Shown in pieces: positions 46,826-59,849 of a stretch of 64,000 bases of DNA. Source of the stretch: Kingdonia uniflora (taxonomy: Eukaryota > Streptophyta > Magnoliopsida > Ranunculales > Circaeasteraceae); NCBI GenBank assembly GCA_014058105.1, contig JACGCM010001594.1, forward strand, positions 186,001 to 250,000. Reading direction: 5' to 3'. Within the stretch, counting starts at the first letter, position 1; every line of letters starts with the position of its first letter. A model generated the notes under the pieces. That model saw nothing but the letters and a program-made list of their open reading frames with translations. It made no database searches and was not told where the DNA came from. A program made the position numbers and the translations under genes.

Positions 46826-48361
46826 ATCCCCCACATTTGAATAGTAATAAACAAACTCAAACAAAATAGAATAATCAAGGAATGACCCTCCATCAAGAGA
46901 GGGGTCCTGTGGATTTGAAAATTTACTAGTAAATAACAATTAGATTTACGTTGATTAGTAAACATAAGTCTTGAATTATTACCTTTAGTTTAAAACAAAA
47001 CAATAGTTTTCACACAGTACTTTTCTTAACGTAATCCTCTCTCACAGTTGTGTTCAATTCAGTTATGAACAAATCCTGAATTCATAAGCACTTTTAGAAA
47101 AATTTGCCCTATAAAATCCTCATGGAAGTGGCCCCACCTCATACTCACATAGGTGATTGCCAATTAAGAGTACCCCGTCGTACCCCACTTTTAGATACAA
47201 GTCATAGGAATCATTAAAAGCTCATAGAGCTTAGCATAAAAATAGTTACAGGTTGCACTGTTCAAATTATGGAATGAGCAATAGTTTAAATATCCTCAGT
47301 ACTGATATTGAGTAACTCACAACTAGTTGCCCCATTGAACCTAGATTATGGGATCTTTAATCAATAAGGTTAGGTTTTCATTGATGTAAACTCGTAATTA
47401 AAGACTTTAGGTCCATTTCCTTTGATGTAGAAAATACTTACATTTTTTGCCAACCCTTTTGTAAATGGATCCGCTAGGTTATCACTTGAGTCAATAGGTA
47501 TAACTCTACTTACAAGTAATTTCTTCACAGTATTATGTCTATGAGACCATGACATAAATGATGCGACTTACCGGTATAGACATTATTCTTTGCCCTTGCA
47601 ATAGCTGCTTGATTATTACAATGGATACATAAGGCAGGTACTAGTTTTATACACAGTAATATCCTCTAAAAACTATCAAAGCCACTAAAGTTCATCTCTC
47701 GCTAAATCTAGATAAGCAAACTCCGATTCTATATTCGAACAAGCTATGCATGTTTGTTTGGAGGATATTCATGAGACAACTTCACTTCCAAGTGTAAACA
47801 CGTATTCACTTGTAGAGTATGACTCGTTAGAGTTTGATATCCAGTTTGCATCACTGTATCCTTCAAGTACAGTTGGATATCTTGTATAGTGCAACCCATA
47901 GTCTATTCTATGCTTCTAATACTGTAAAACCCTTATCAACATTTCTCGGTGGCTCGGGCCTGGGTTTATAGTATACCTACTTAGTTTGCTAACCGCATAA
48001 GCAATATCTGGTCTTGTGTAGTTCATAATATACATTAGACTGCCTATTATTCTTGTGTACACTATTTGAGAAATAGGTTCACCAGTGTGTTTAATAAATT
48101 AATGCATATTGTCGTATGGTGTCTGAACGCCATGATAGTCAAATTTATTAAACTTCTTAAGCACATTCTCTATATAATGTGATTGAGACAAACACAAGTC
48201 TTGGTGGTGCTCTGATAATCTTTATGCCAAGAATAACATACGCAATACCTAAGTCCTTCATATTAAAGTTTTTGGATAACATTTTGTTGGTTGACATAAT
48301 ATGATTGATATTAGTCCCCATGGTAAGCATATCATCTACATAAAAACACACAATTACATGC
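46826..48361 (-). pseudogene. Ty1/copia pol C-terminal part: RT and RNase H
   Basis: Minus strand: HVIVCFYVDDMLTMGTNINH with the copia catalytic YVDD intact (about 48310-48350), KNFNMKDLGIAYVILGIKII, then [15 protein letters not shown] near 48030, and RNase [46 protein letters not shown] (47480-47420). Upstream coding is missing because element E inserted at 48362. From 46826 to 47369 there is only the 3' untranslated part and PPT. Confidence 0.82.
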
Positions 48362-48445
48362 TTAAGTAGCCTACTCGCAGCCTTCGAGAACGGAATGGGT
48401 ACTCGAAGACTCCTGAGCAGCGCGAAGCCTACCCTACATACAAAT
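48362..48445 (+). repeat. 5' LTR of element E, first part
   Basis: agtagcctactcgcagcctt onward matches the 3' LTR start at 63734 and its inner copy at 63847. The first bases are degraded (TTAAGTAGCC for TGTAGTAGCC). It ends in CAAAT, the duplicated target of element F. Confidence 0.85.
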
Positions 48446-49706
48446 TGATGGGCATGTAAAGTGACCATTTCGAACCTTTTATTTAAGCCTCATTTTTATT
48501 AATAAATAAAACTTATATGATTATTTCATGATTTTCATGTTATACAAGAATAAATGTGCAATTTGAAAGAAAGAGCTAAATTTTATAGTACAATTAGAGA
48601 TCTTATTCTAAATGCAAGTCTTCAAGCTATTTACAAGAGTTATTAATGGAAATGCTCAAAGGAATTAGAAGTTACTTGGTATAAAAAAGAACAAATTTAC
48701 AAATCAAGAAAAAAAAAATTCAACCCAAAATAGCAGCTGACGAAAATCGAGAAGCAGACGAACTTCAAAAATTTCGATTGGACTGAAATTTTAGGAAGAT
48801 TTAGGAAACCCAATGATAAATTTTACCGAATATTTTTTTTATAATTTTCCAAGATATATATATTTGGGAATAAAATTTGAAAGTCGGTGATAACTAGCAG
48901 TTTTTGGACTTTCCAATTTAGATGTAGGTTTTAGGATTTTTATGGTATATAAATAAGAGTTCTATGCCTCACTCCACAACCAACTTCTTTGAGAGACAAC
49001 TGATTTTGCAAGGGAAGAGCTTGAAGAATTAAATGATCAAAGAAGATCTTTAGTTGTAAGCTCTTTATTATTGAATAAAAGTTTTAAGTTAATTATTCTC
49101 TACATGTCTTTATTCTTTTTCTTTTTATCTTGCTTTAATATTAAGAACATGAGTTGCTAAATCTCTTGCTAGGGTGAGGATGGAACTGCCATTAATCCAT
49201 GTTTGACATATAATGATGTTGTAGTAGAATTTCTCCCTATTATGCTTAATTATATGATATCCTCTCTATATTAGTTATAGTTGATGTATTATTATTCTAT
49301 GATCACCTTAATTGGAGATCAGTTATATATAGCAATTCTTTAATAGTTTGCATTTTCAATGCATGTTCTTATTCACATAGTATGTTTTGATTAGTACATC
49401 CATATAAAAGGAGATCAGTTCGACGTAAGGCCGTTAAAAATATTTATCTTAAATTGGGGAAATCTAATCCCTAGTTTAGTTGATATGAATTAAGACGGTG
49501 AAATCTAATCCCTAGTTTCTTCAAATTTCACAAATCCTAAAATTTAGTTATATTTTTTATCTTTTATGTTTAACTATTTTCTTAGTTCAAATATTTTTAT
49601 TTGAGAACCCAAGCTTGGAAACAAGTTTTAGTTTGGTTCAAAATAGAGGACAACAATAAATAATCTTATACCATTTTCTACAAAGACCCATTTTTGTCGG
49701 TTAGCA
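48446..49706 (+). repeat. 5' LTR of element F
   Basis: 1261 bp, TGATGGGCATG to GGTTAGCA. It lacks about 100 bp present in the 3' copy near 56720-56830. Contains a possible TATA (tatataaataag at about 48946-48957). Confidence 0.92.
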
Positions 49707-51292
49707 AAATGGCGTCGTTGCCGATTTCGAACTAAAATTTAAAGTAGTTTTTTAATGTTTTTTCTTCTTACTAAAATAGTTTATTCTTAATTTTTTAGTA
49801 ACTCATTAGTTTTCCTAGTTTGAACTTAGTTATTTTTGTTAGCATCAAATTTAGTTTTCTAGTTTCCTAAAAAAAGCAATAACAAAAAAATATTAGTTTC
49901 TATTCAATTTCTTATTTTTAGTATTCTACTTTCTAAAACAAAAATCCGAAAACATTAGTTTAGTTACTTTATATTTTTGTATATAGTTTGTTATTTCTAA
50001 AATAAAAAAATACTTCAATTCCTATTTTCATTTTTATTATTTCTTTTTTCGGCTTGATGTATTTTCTTTTATGTCTATTTTACAGGAGGTCTTTAAGAGA
50101 GTGAACAAACAGAAGAATGTTGGCACAAGGGAATCAAAAAGTGAAGGGCCGCCCCTACTAAACCACATCCAAAGCTGGCTTTGAACATAAAGTGCTACGT
50201 ACATCATTATTGTGTGCCTTAGATCAAAGTTAGCATAGTATTTTTATTTTTCTTTCTATTTTTTCTCACTCACTTTGAGTGAATTGTAGTGAGGAACGAT
50301 TTTGTAATTTTGAGCGAGTATGTAATTTTGAAGGGGAGGAAAACATTGTAAATTTTCTATAGGAATTGCTATTAAAACCCACACTCGGGAGGACTTCCTT
50401 TCATCGCCTACTTGAGCCAAGGATCCTGGGTGTACCTTCTCAACAGTTTCATCGAAGTAAACAATAAGCCCTAAAAAGCTACCCTACAGGTACACTCTAT
50501 CACCGCACTCCTACGAAGTGGTCATTGATTGTCAATGTGTTTGATGTTTGCGTATTTTTCAATTTCAAACTAGTTAAAGGGAAAATAACAAATGGGATTT
50601 CATTACTCGTGTGTGGCACCGCACATTAGGACCCTGAGAGTTCATCGCTCGATTAAAAATATTTGGAACAGTGCATTGACTTAAAATCAACCAAGGTTAA
50701 GCCATAAAAGAAATAATTAATCAAAAAGGCTTATAGAGATCAGACTAGGAGCATTAGGAATACGCTCATTAGAACATCGGACAGACGCTATGTTTGATAG
50801 GAGGAAATAAGTTCCCTGGCATAGCTAGTGTGGAAAGGTGATCATAAGTGGTTTGCTCCACTTTCCAGCAAAGGTATGTCTAGGTGATTAGATTTACACA
50901 TGGGTTATTGCTAAAGCGAGTAAAAACAACTCAACGTGAGAATCGATCTACTGTCAGGAATAGAAGTAGCTGAACCCTGAGATTGGGTTCCCAAATTGAC
51001 CTTAATTAAAGCCCATATAAACAAATCAAAGTAAGGGATTACCTCAAGTAATCGGTACCTGATTGACTTAGAACCAGAATTTACAGTGTTCTACAATTGG
51101 AATCTACTTATTACTAGGTGCTATTGTTTACTAAAATGAGGAAATACCTAACCTTTGATTGAAGACTGTTGTGTTTATATTTCAAACATTCATTCTTGTA
51201 TGATCATCATAGTATGCATATTTAGTGCATGAAACAATGGAATCTTCAATGCAACTCATACTCCATTTGAAAATGAACCCGATGAATGTAAC
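49707..51292 (+). other. PBS and leader of element F; gag not found
   Basis: TGGCGTCGTTGCCGATTTCG at 49710 corresponds to the tRNA-Asp PBS of Athila elements (family TGGCGCCGTTGCCGGGG) with base changes. The next 1.5 kb is AT-rich to about 50100 and then without a credible gag frame. Gag is either deleted or decayed beyond recognition. Confidence 0.6.
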
Positions 51293-53050
51293 ATGCTTGG
51301 TACTGTTGGAAATAGTATATTTCACAGTTTAAATCCTAGGGATTCATTAGAAGCTTTCCTTACATACTTTGGAGTAGATTTTGATGTTGATGACCTCCTT
51401 AATGAGGTTGATGCCCTATTAGATTCTATCCCTATTGTGGATACCACTGATGTGGCTGAAATAAAAGTTGAAGATCCAATACCCAAAGTAGAGGAAGTAT
51501 CCACTAAGTTAGAGCTTAAACCCTTCCCTAAAAATCTCAAATATGTTTATCTATGTTCAAATGAGACTCTTCCCGCCATCATAGCATCTGACTTAGAGCA
51601 TGAGAATGAAGAAAAATTAATGTGTATTTTAAAGGGAAACACAAAAATTCTTGGATGGAATATCTCAAATATTAAGGGTATTAGTCCTTTTGTATGCATG
51701 CATAAGATAAGGCTTGAGGATAATTCTAAGAAGTCCCGAGAAGGGCAAAGAAGTCTTAATCCAGCCATGGCTTATGTAGTTAGAAAATAAATTCTAAAAT
51801 TGTTTGATGCTAGAATTATCTATCATATTTCAAACAGCCCGTAGGTAAGCACAATTCATGTTGTCCCTAAAAAATACGACATCATTATTGTCAAGAATGA
51901 TCATAATGATCTTGTTCTTAATGCATGACCATAGGTTGACGAGTGTGTATAGATTATAGAAAGCTCAATCCCATCACTTGGAAAGATCATTTTCCTTTGT
52001 CATTCATGAATCAGATGCTAGAACATCTTGTTGGTCATGACTAGTATTGCTTCCTTGACAGATATTCTATGTTTAATAAAATACCAATTGCTCCTGATGA
52101 CCAAGAAAAAATAGCATTCACTTACCTTTTTGGCACTTTTGCCTACCGCCACATGCCCTTTGGGTTGTACAATGCCCCGACCACCTTTCAGTGTTATATG
52201 TTGAGCATCCTTTTTGACCTAGCCAAACATTTCCTTGAGGTCTTCTTGGATGACTTCTCACTCTTTGGCGACTTATCTGACCAATGCCTCCACCACTTAT
52301 CTCTTGTTTTGGACAGGTATCAACAAAAAAATCGTGTTCTCAATTGAGAAAAATACCATTTCATGGTGAAGAAAGGCATAGTATTAGGACATCTCATATC
52401 TTTAAAGGGAATAGAAGTAGATAAAGCTAAGGTAGACGTCATTACTAGACCTCTGCCCCCTCGATCTGTTAAGGACATTCGATCATTTTTGGGACATGCA
52501 TGATTTTACCGACGCTTTATTTAAAAATTTAATAAAATTGCTCGACCCATTAGCAATCCCCTCGCCAAAGATACCACTTTCGTGTTTGATGATAAATGCC
52601 TTGTAGCATTCGAGATGCTTAGGACACGCTTGACCACTTCATCCACCATCCAACTTTCTAATTAAAACAAAGATTTTGAGTTAATGTGTGATGCATCTGA
52701 CTATGCCATTGGAGCTTTTTTTGCGAAAATCATAGATAAACATCCGCGTGTCATATATTATGCGAGTAAAACTCTTAATGATGCACAACTTAATTACACA
52801 ACCACTGAGAAAGAACTTCTAGCCACAGTCTTTTCTCAAGAAAAATTTGTTCTTATCTCATAGGTTCTAAAGTGATAGTCTATACGGATCATGCAACAAT
52901 CAAACACCTTCTCTCCAAAAAGGACATGAAGCAGCATTTAATTCGGTGGATATTATTACTACAAGAGTTTGATATTGAAGTTTAGGATAAGAAAGGTGTT
53001 AAAAATGTTGTTGCTAACCACATGTCCCGATTAACCAATAATTCTTCTAG
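51293..53050 (+). pseudogene. RT and RNase H of element F
   Basis: Open frame 51293-51790 with the Athila-type pol entry: ELKPFPKNLKYVYL, ETLPAIIASDLEHENEEKLM, GWNISNIKGISPFVCMHKI, LNPAMAYVVRK. RT follows: IAPDDQEKIAFTYLFGTFAY, MPFGLYNAPTTFQCYM, EVFLDDFSLFGD (active site LDD near 52240). Then GIEVDKAKVDVITR, DIRSFLGHA; RNase [43 protein letters not shown], ending KNVVANHMSRL near 53030. Stops and shifts throughout. Confidence 0.87.
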
Positions 53051-54414
53051 TAAGTCATTACTCATTCTTAGGTCATTTCCCAATGAGCAACTCATGTCTA
53101 TTCGTTCTATGCCATATGCACCAGGTTTGCTGACATAGAAATTATCTTTCCACTGGCCACCTTTATAGTTCTTGGACTAAGCTCGATAAGAATAAATTCC
53201 TTAGCTAGGTTCGACACTTTTTGGGGGACGATTTATACTTGTTCAAGTATTTTACTGATCAAATCATTCGGAGATGTATCTCAAAGTCTGAACATACCAA
53301 AATCATCGCATTTTGTCATTCCCACACTTGTGGTGGCCACTTCAGTTTTAAGAAAACCTTTATAAAATTTTTGTAATGTGGGTTTTATTGGCCCACCATA
53401 TTTTGCAATGCTCATGAATTTTGTAAAACTTGTGATAGATGTTAGAGAATGAGAGCCTTGTCTTGTAGGAATATGATGTCCTTAAACCCTATACTTATTA
53501 TTGAACCATTTGATGTTTTGGGCATTAATTTCATGGGTACCTTCACACAATCTTCCGGGTAGAATCCATTCATACTATTAACAATTGACTATGTTACTAA
53601 ATGGGTAGAAGCCATCCATACTAAAACAAATGATAATTCGGTATTGAGTTTATTAAAGAGAATATTTTCTCTCGTTTTGGGATACTGAGGGCTGTAATTA
53701 GTGATGGGGGGTCACATTTCAATAATAAGCTGTTTGCAAACATAATGAAAAAATTTGGAGTAACACACAAGGTTGTTATACCATACCATCCACAGACTAG
53801 TGGGCTAGTGGAGGTTTTAAATCAGAAAATCAAAAATATACTCCAAAATATGGTTAAAGTTAACTACAAAGATTGGCCAACATGACTAAATGATGTTTTA
53901 TGGGCTTATCATACTGCTTTCAAAATACCTATTGGAATGTCTCCATATCGATTAGTTTACGAGAAGGCATGTCATCTCCCAGTTGAGTTAGAATACCGTG
54001 CCTATTAGGCCATAAAGGCTTTAAATTTTGACATTGGGAAAGTCGGTTCACATCGCAAGCTTCAACTTAATGAGTTAGAAGAACTGCGGAATGATGCATA
54101 CCAATCATCTAAGACTTACAAAGAGTACATGAAAGCGTTTTATGACAAAAATCATTTACGAAAAATCATTTAAGCGAAATCAAAAAGTCTTATTGTACTC
54201 ATATCGATTGCATTTGTTCCTTGGAAAATTATAATCTCGATGGACTAGTCCTCACATTGTGAAAGCAGCTTATCTATATAGTGCGGCTGAGGTTGAGGAA
54301 CCTAGAACTGGTAAAACACACAAAGTTAATGATCAACGTCTTAAGCCATATTATGAGTATTTTAGTTTCACCAATGAGAATTTGAAGTTACTAGACCCTA
54401 TCAATGGGGATTGA
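53051..54414 (+). pseudogene. Integrase of element F
   Basis: Finger region KIIAFCHSHTCGGHFSFKKT with FCKTCDRC. Core: FDVLGINFMGTF, LLTIDYVTKWVEAIHTKTND (first Asp), VISDGGSHFNNKLFANIMKK (second Asp), YHPQTSGLVEVLNQKIKNIL (Glu present). C-terminus: [51 protein letters not shown], ending at TGA 54412-54414. All three catalytic residues are visible in broken frames. Confidence 0.85.
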
Positions 54415-55802
54415 GGTTTTATTTATATTCATCCAACTTCAAGTTAGTTTGGGGGTACCTCATTTTGTCTAGCTGAAGATAATAAACTTTGTAGTATCTA
54501 GGAGGCAACCCATGTCACATCAGGTACTATGTTCCAATTTTTTCCCTTATTTTTTGGTATGTTCTCAAACATTGAGGACAATGCTTCTCTCTATTTTGGG
54601 GGTGGAGGAAAATTGTTCACCTTTTTATAGAAAAGTAAGGGCATTCTTTTAGTTATGAATTTTTTATGGAAAATTATCATAAATTAGAATTGTTTGGACT
54701 TGGCACAAAATATTTTGATCATAAACACCAATAAATTACAACGTTTATAAAATATATTCTTAGAAAATTTTGGATATTTATCTTAAGCTAGATGTGCTTC
54801 AATTTGTAGGAGATTCAAGTTTATTGATATTTCTCGTAACATTACACTTCACGTTAGTCTTTGCATTTATTACTTTTGATAGAATTTTGACCAATCTAAA
54901 GAAAATCAAGTATTTGAGGTAGGAATGATCAACTACAAGGGATACAACTGTCTGAGAATAAGTTCAGTCCTATAAAAAATAAAGTTAGGAGTTCTATAAG
55001 CCAAATAACTTAAAAACTTTCACGACGCAAGGCATACTCGCATGATTTAAAACTAAAAGTGGAAGAATTATCACCAATCTTGAGTATAGCCATGAACTAT
55101 ATGAAAGGAGCAAGGAAAAAAAGTTTGCTTTGCAAGAATCAAAAGTCTAGGTCATGATGGGGCACCAAACCCTGACAATTTGAGCCAACTGGCCAGGATT
55201 GTCGACTGAAAATTTATATTACAGAGGCTTTAATAAAGAAAAAAACAAGTACTAAAATAAAAGGCTTATAGTTATTCCTCAAACTAAAAAAATAAAAAGG
55301 ATTTGAATTGACTAACTAACTGTTAGAATTGTTTCACAAAATACTAGACTACTGGAAATTGACTCCAAAATTTCTAAATAAAGTCTTATTTGCAATATCT
55401 ACTTTTACAACACTCGAGGATACTAAGGAAATATTTGAATCTCTATCTAATTATTAGATATTATCCCCAATTTTTTATAAACTCCATGATTTTATAGATA
55501 TATATTTGTGATGGAAGTAAATTTTTATGTATTTCTATTCATACTATTTTTATCATTGACGAATAAAAATGAGTCGCTGAAAATTAACTAAAGATTATTT
55601 AAATTACTAGAATACCTTTACCAACTTTTGTGCGTAAAGTTACTGTAAACCCTCACTAGACAAAACTCGTCCTATTGGGGAAACTTATAGGATTAGCAGC
55701 TTGTTGCATACGCTAAATGCAATCGTTTTAAACCATGAAAGAGTTATGTTTTTATTTTTTTTCTTTGCTTAAGGACTAGCAAACTTTAAGTTTGGGGGTA
55801 TT
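54415..55802 (+). other. Post-pol region and polypurine tract of element F
   Basis: Position where Athila elements carry an env-like gene. Here only short frames remain and no membrane protein can be read. Phrases such as tgaggacaatgcttctctct and gggggtggaggaaa at 54580-54612 are usual behind Athila pol. The PPT aagtttgggggtatt sits at 55788-55802, immediately before the 3' LTR. Confidence 0.6.
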
Positions 55803-57204
55803 TGATGGGCATGTAAAATAAACATTCTGAACCTTCTATTTAAAGCTTCTTAAGTCTCATTTTTATTAATAAACAAAACTTATTTGATTATTTCATGATT
55901 TTCAGGTTATACAAGAATAAATGTACAATTTACAAGAAAGAGCTGAATTTTATAGTACTATTGGAGATCTTATTCTAAATGTAAGTCTTCAAGCTATTTA
56001 CAGGAGTTATTGATGGAGATGCTCTAAGGAATTAGAAGTAACTTGGTACAAAAGAGGAGAACAAATTTCCAAATCAAGAAAAACAATTTTCAACCCAAAA
56101 TAACAACTGACAAAAATTGAAAACCAAACAAACTTAGAATGTTCTGATCGGGCTGAAATTTTATGAAGATTTAGTAAACACAATGGTCTATTTTATTGAA
56201 TTTTTTTATAATTTTCAGGAGTATATATTTATGGGAATAAAATTGGAAAGTCGGTGATAACTTGCAGTTTATGGACTTCCAAATATAGATCGAGGTTTTA
56301 AGATTCTTATGGAAAATAAATAAGAGTCCTATGCCTCTTTCTACAGACAACTTATGCCTCTCTCTACAGACAACTTCTTCATGAGACAACTGATTTTGTA
56401 AAAGAAGAGCTTGAAAAATTAAAGAATTAAAGAAGATCTTTGGTTTTCAGCTCTTTATTATTGAATAAAAGTTTTAAGTTAATTATTCTCTTCATCTCTT
56501 CATGTCTTTATTCTTTTTCTTTTTATCTTACTTTATTATTAAGAACATTAGTAGCAAAATATCATTCTTGGGTGAGGATGGAACTGCCATTAATTTATGT
56601 TTGACATATAATGATGTTGTAGTAGAATTTCTCCCTATTATGCTTAATTATATGATATATTCCTTATATTAGTTATAGTTGATGTATTATTATTCTATGA
56701 TTACCTTAATTAGAGATATAGAATTAGTTTAATGGAACTATGAATAATATAGTTAATTTTATACACTGAAATCATTAATGCTAAGTTGTTTTAGAATATT
56801 ACGTTGATTAACGAATTTTATTTAGGAATTCTTTAATAGTTTGTATTTTCAATACATATTCTTATTCACTTAGTATTTTTTTTATTAGTTCATTCATATA
56901 AGAGGAAATCAATTTGGCATAAGGTCATTAAAAATATTCATCTTAAATTGGGAAATCTACTACTTAATTAGTTATGTTAATATGTATTTTGGTGAGGAAA
57001 TCTAATCACTAGTTTCTACAAATTCGGCAAATCACAAAATTTAGTTATATTTCTTATCTTTTAAGTTTAACTATTTTCTTAGTTTAAGTATTTTCATTAG
57101 AGAACACAAGATTGGAAACAGTTTTAGTTTGGTTCATAATAAATGACGACAATTTCTAATTTTATACCCTTTTTTCTACAAAGACCCATTTTTGCCAGTT
57201 GGCA
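55803..57204 (+). repeat. 3' LTR of element F
   Basis: 1402 bp, TGATGGGCATG to AGTTGGCA, about 140 bp longer than its partner. It includes a small internal duplication (tatgcctctctctacagacaac type, 56329-56375) and the segment missing from the 5' copy. Confidence 0.92.
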
Positions 57205-57209
57205 CAAAT

Positions 57210-57732
57210 TTACCAGAACTGTAGTAGCATACTCATATCCTTTAGGAATGGAATGAGTACTCAAAGACTCCTAGGTAGCTTGATGCCTACCCTACTTACA
57301 AATCAACAAGAACCACTATAGAGCCTACCGTCGAGTCCAATAAAGCTCCGACTACGTTTCAGTCCAACTCAGCTCATAGCCGAAGGCAGGCAACTCAGCA
57401 GATAACCCAACAGACAACTCCGACATAACTAACTTCAGTACAAGACAACATGTAAAGAAGGATACACTTATAATTTGACCTCTCTTATGGTGATATCAAA
57501 TTTCCTATCTTTTATAAATAGGGAAGGAGAGCTGCCATAGAGAGGTTAAATTTTTTTTCCCCACACCCTAAAGAAGCTCTGATAACCTTCGAGCACCTTC
57601 TAAAGCTTGAAGATACAGTCCACTCAAGCCTTTATTTGTAACCTCACCGATACATACCATTTCATCTTAATAATTTTCACTAAAGGTCGTGGAGGAATCC
57701 TATTCTAGGACTCAACGTAAGTGCGTCTATTA
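57210..57732 (+). repeat. 5' LTR of element E, second part (3' end deleted)
   Basis: After F's CAAAT the last ten bases of LTR unit 1 follow, then unit 2 from TGTAGTAGCA at 57220. TATA string ttttataaataggg at about 57512-57525. The tail ggtcgtggaggaatcctatt aligns with D's LTR (ggtcatagagagtcacatt), which runs about 100 bp further; E instead enters the protease end at about 57733. Confidence 0.8.
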
Positions 57733-59700
57733 GAAGCTTTCCCTCGACTTACCACTGAGTGTTGCGCTTTACCACCCCAAGTAGAACTTGGGACATTAAA
57801 GGGTCCCAACGGCAAGAGCGATCATCTGAACATCCAAAGATCGATAACAACTTCTTCCCACCAATCCCTCAACTGTTACAACTAAAACATCAATCATCAA
57901 GCCCACAAAATACATCAAACTCAACGGCCCCGAGGAAAATTTATTATGTGTTTTTTGATTGACGAAGAAAAGTAACAAATAACAGTTTTCCTTCGAGCCA
58001 ATAGAGACGTCTTCGCCTGGACATTCTACAAGATGCTAAAAGTTGATCTTACCCTCACCTGTTACCAAATCGACCTAATAAACAATTGCACAGCGCAGTC
58101 AAATAAAAGAAACAAACTTTAGCCACAAGGATTCAAGACGTAGTTAATCTTGAAGTCGATAAACTTCTAGCTGTATGTTTCATCCATGAAGTTAAGTACG
58201 CCGATTGGATCTTTAACATCGTGCCGATTCCTAAAGAGAATAGAAAAATCTAAGTGTTCGTTAACTCTACCAACCTCAACAAACATACCCCAAAGGATAG
58301 TTTCCCCCTCTCAATAATTGTAGTGCTACTCGATGTAATAGTCGGGCATGAACGCCTTTCTATGATGGATGTCACTTCCGATTACAATCAAGTACCACTC
58401 CCGCTCAAAGATCAAAGTAAAATGTCATTCATCACAGTGCAAGGCCTATATTATTTTAATATTATTCCCTTCAGGCTTAAAAATACAGGCGTGACGTACC
58501 AACGATTGGTAACAAGTATGCTTAAGCCATTGCTGGGAAAGTCAGTCGAAGTATATATTGACGACATGCTTTACAAGAGCCTTAACTAAAATACTCACTT
58601 ATAAGACCTGCCTGAGGCTTTTTTTATCCTTCGATCATACAAAATAAAGTTGAACCCTGACAAGTGCCAGTTTGGTATTTTATCTGGGAAATTTCTTGGC
58701 CACCTCATCAGCAAAAGAGGTATCAGGATCGACCCTACCCAGATCTGAGCCTTAGTCGGCATGCCTTCCGCCTTAATGAAGAAAGATGTGCAAAAGGTCG
58801 CTAGTAAAATTGCCACCCTCAACTATTTTATTTAGAAATCATCAGACATATGCAAATGACAAATCTCTTTACTCCACGGTCAGGGCACCCACTAAACTAA
58901 GAAGAAAAACCCAAATATTAAATGGGCAACAGAATGCGAGTAAGCCTTCCAGGAGGTCAAAATTTACCTCGGTCAACCCCCAGTTATGAGCACTTCCGTC
59001 GAAGGTAAACTACTTTCCCTCTATCTTGCAGCAATAGACGAATCTTTGACCTCGGTTCTCATTCGTACAGTCAAGGGCATCAAGAAATTCGTATACTTTA
59101 TCAGCAAAACCTTACTCTTGGCCGAAACTAGATATTCAAAACCTGAAAATCTTTTACTCAACCTTGTCTGCACATCGAGAAAGTTTAAGCCATATTTTCA
59201 ATCACATCGCATAAAGGTGATCACGAGTTACCCCCATCAAGAAGTGCTCACCAAAAAGAAAAATCCAGAGGTGTTCAACAATGGTTCATTTACCTCGGGG
59301 AACATGACATCACTTTTGAGAAGATAGCTGAAAATGGTTTGTATACAACGTCGACTTTTAAGCAGACTTCCTTGTAGATGATGCCAATCGGCAAGAACGC
59401 GAAGGTAAAATCATAGATGAGTAAATCGAACCATTTAACCCATGGAATCCAATCACTGGCTGGAAACTATTTATCGATGGCTCGGCTTGCCCTAAAGGTT
59501 TGGGCATAGGCATCGTGTTGTCAACCATTCCAACGATCGACTGGAAAAGGCTATCAAACTAAACTTCGAATGTACCAACAACGAAGCTGAATATGAAGCT
59601 TTAATTCATGGTTTATCCATGGCCCTCAAGTTGGGCATGCCCAAGTTAGCTATTTTTACTGACTCGCGACTTGTCTAAAGACATTATTCTTGAGAAAACC
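57733..59700 (+). pseudogene. Pol of element E: protease end, RT, RNase H, archaeal RNase H
   Basis: Protease tail: STYH, LRFTTPSRTWDIKGSQ. RT: LEVDKLLAVCFIHEVKYADW, HTPKDSFPLSIIV, MMDVTSDYNQVPLP, YYFNIIPFRLKNTGVTYQRL, EVYIDDMLYKSLN (YIDD near 58553), KLNPDKCQFGILSGKFLGHL. RNase H: LLSLYLAAIDESLTSVLIR, IKKFVYFISKTLLLAETRYS. Archaeal RNase H (59440-59690): FIDGSACPKGLGIGIVL, FECTNNEAEYEALIHGLSMA, PKLAIFTDSRLV. Homology then stops and integrase is absent. Confidence 0.85.
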
Positions 59701-59849
59701 TAATGAATGGTCAAATGGTAGAAAATGCAAAAATCATCTGCCAACGATTGGATTGTTTTGATCCTCCTTATTGGTCTCGGCAGCATTGGTACTTTAGTTT
59801 AAACTGGCATTAGGAGTAGCGACCTAATTTACCACGGTCGGTCCCACCA

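Larger units (their letters stand above)
48446..57204 (+). mobile_element. Element F: Athila-like Ty3/gypsy, 8.76 kb
   Basis: LTRs 48446-49706 and 55803-57204; PBS at 49710; PPT before the 3' LTR; flanking duplication CAAAT at 48441-48445 and 57205-57209. Pol order is RT, RNase H, integrase in the Athila style. No gag is recognisable between the PBS and pol, so the copy is non-autonomous. It is inserted in the first repeat unit of E's 5' LTR. Confidence 0.92.
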
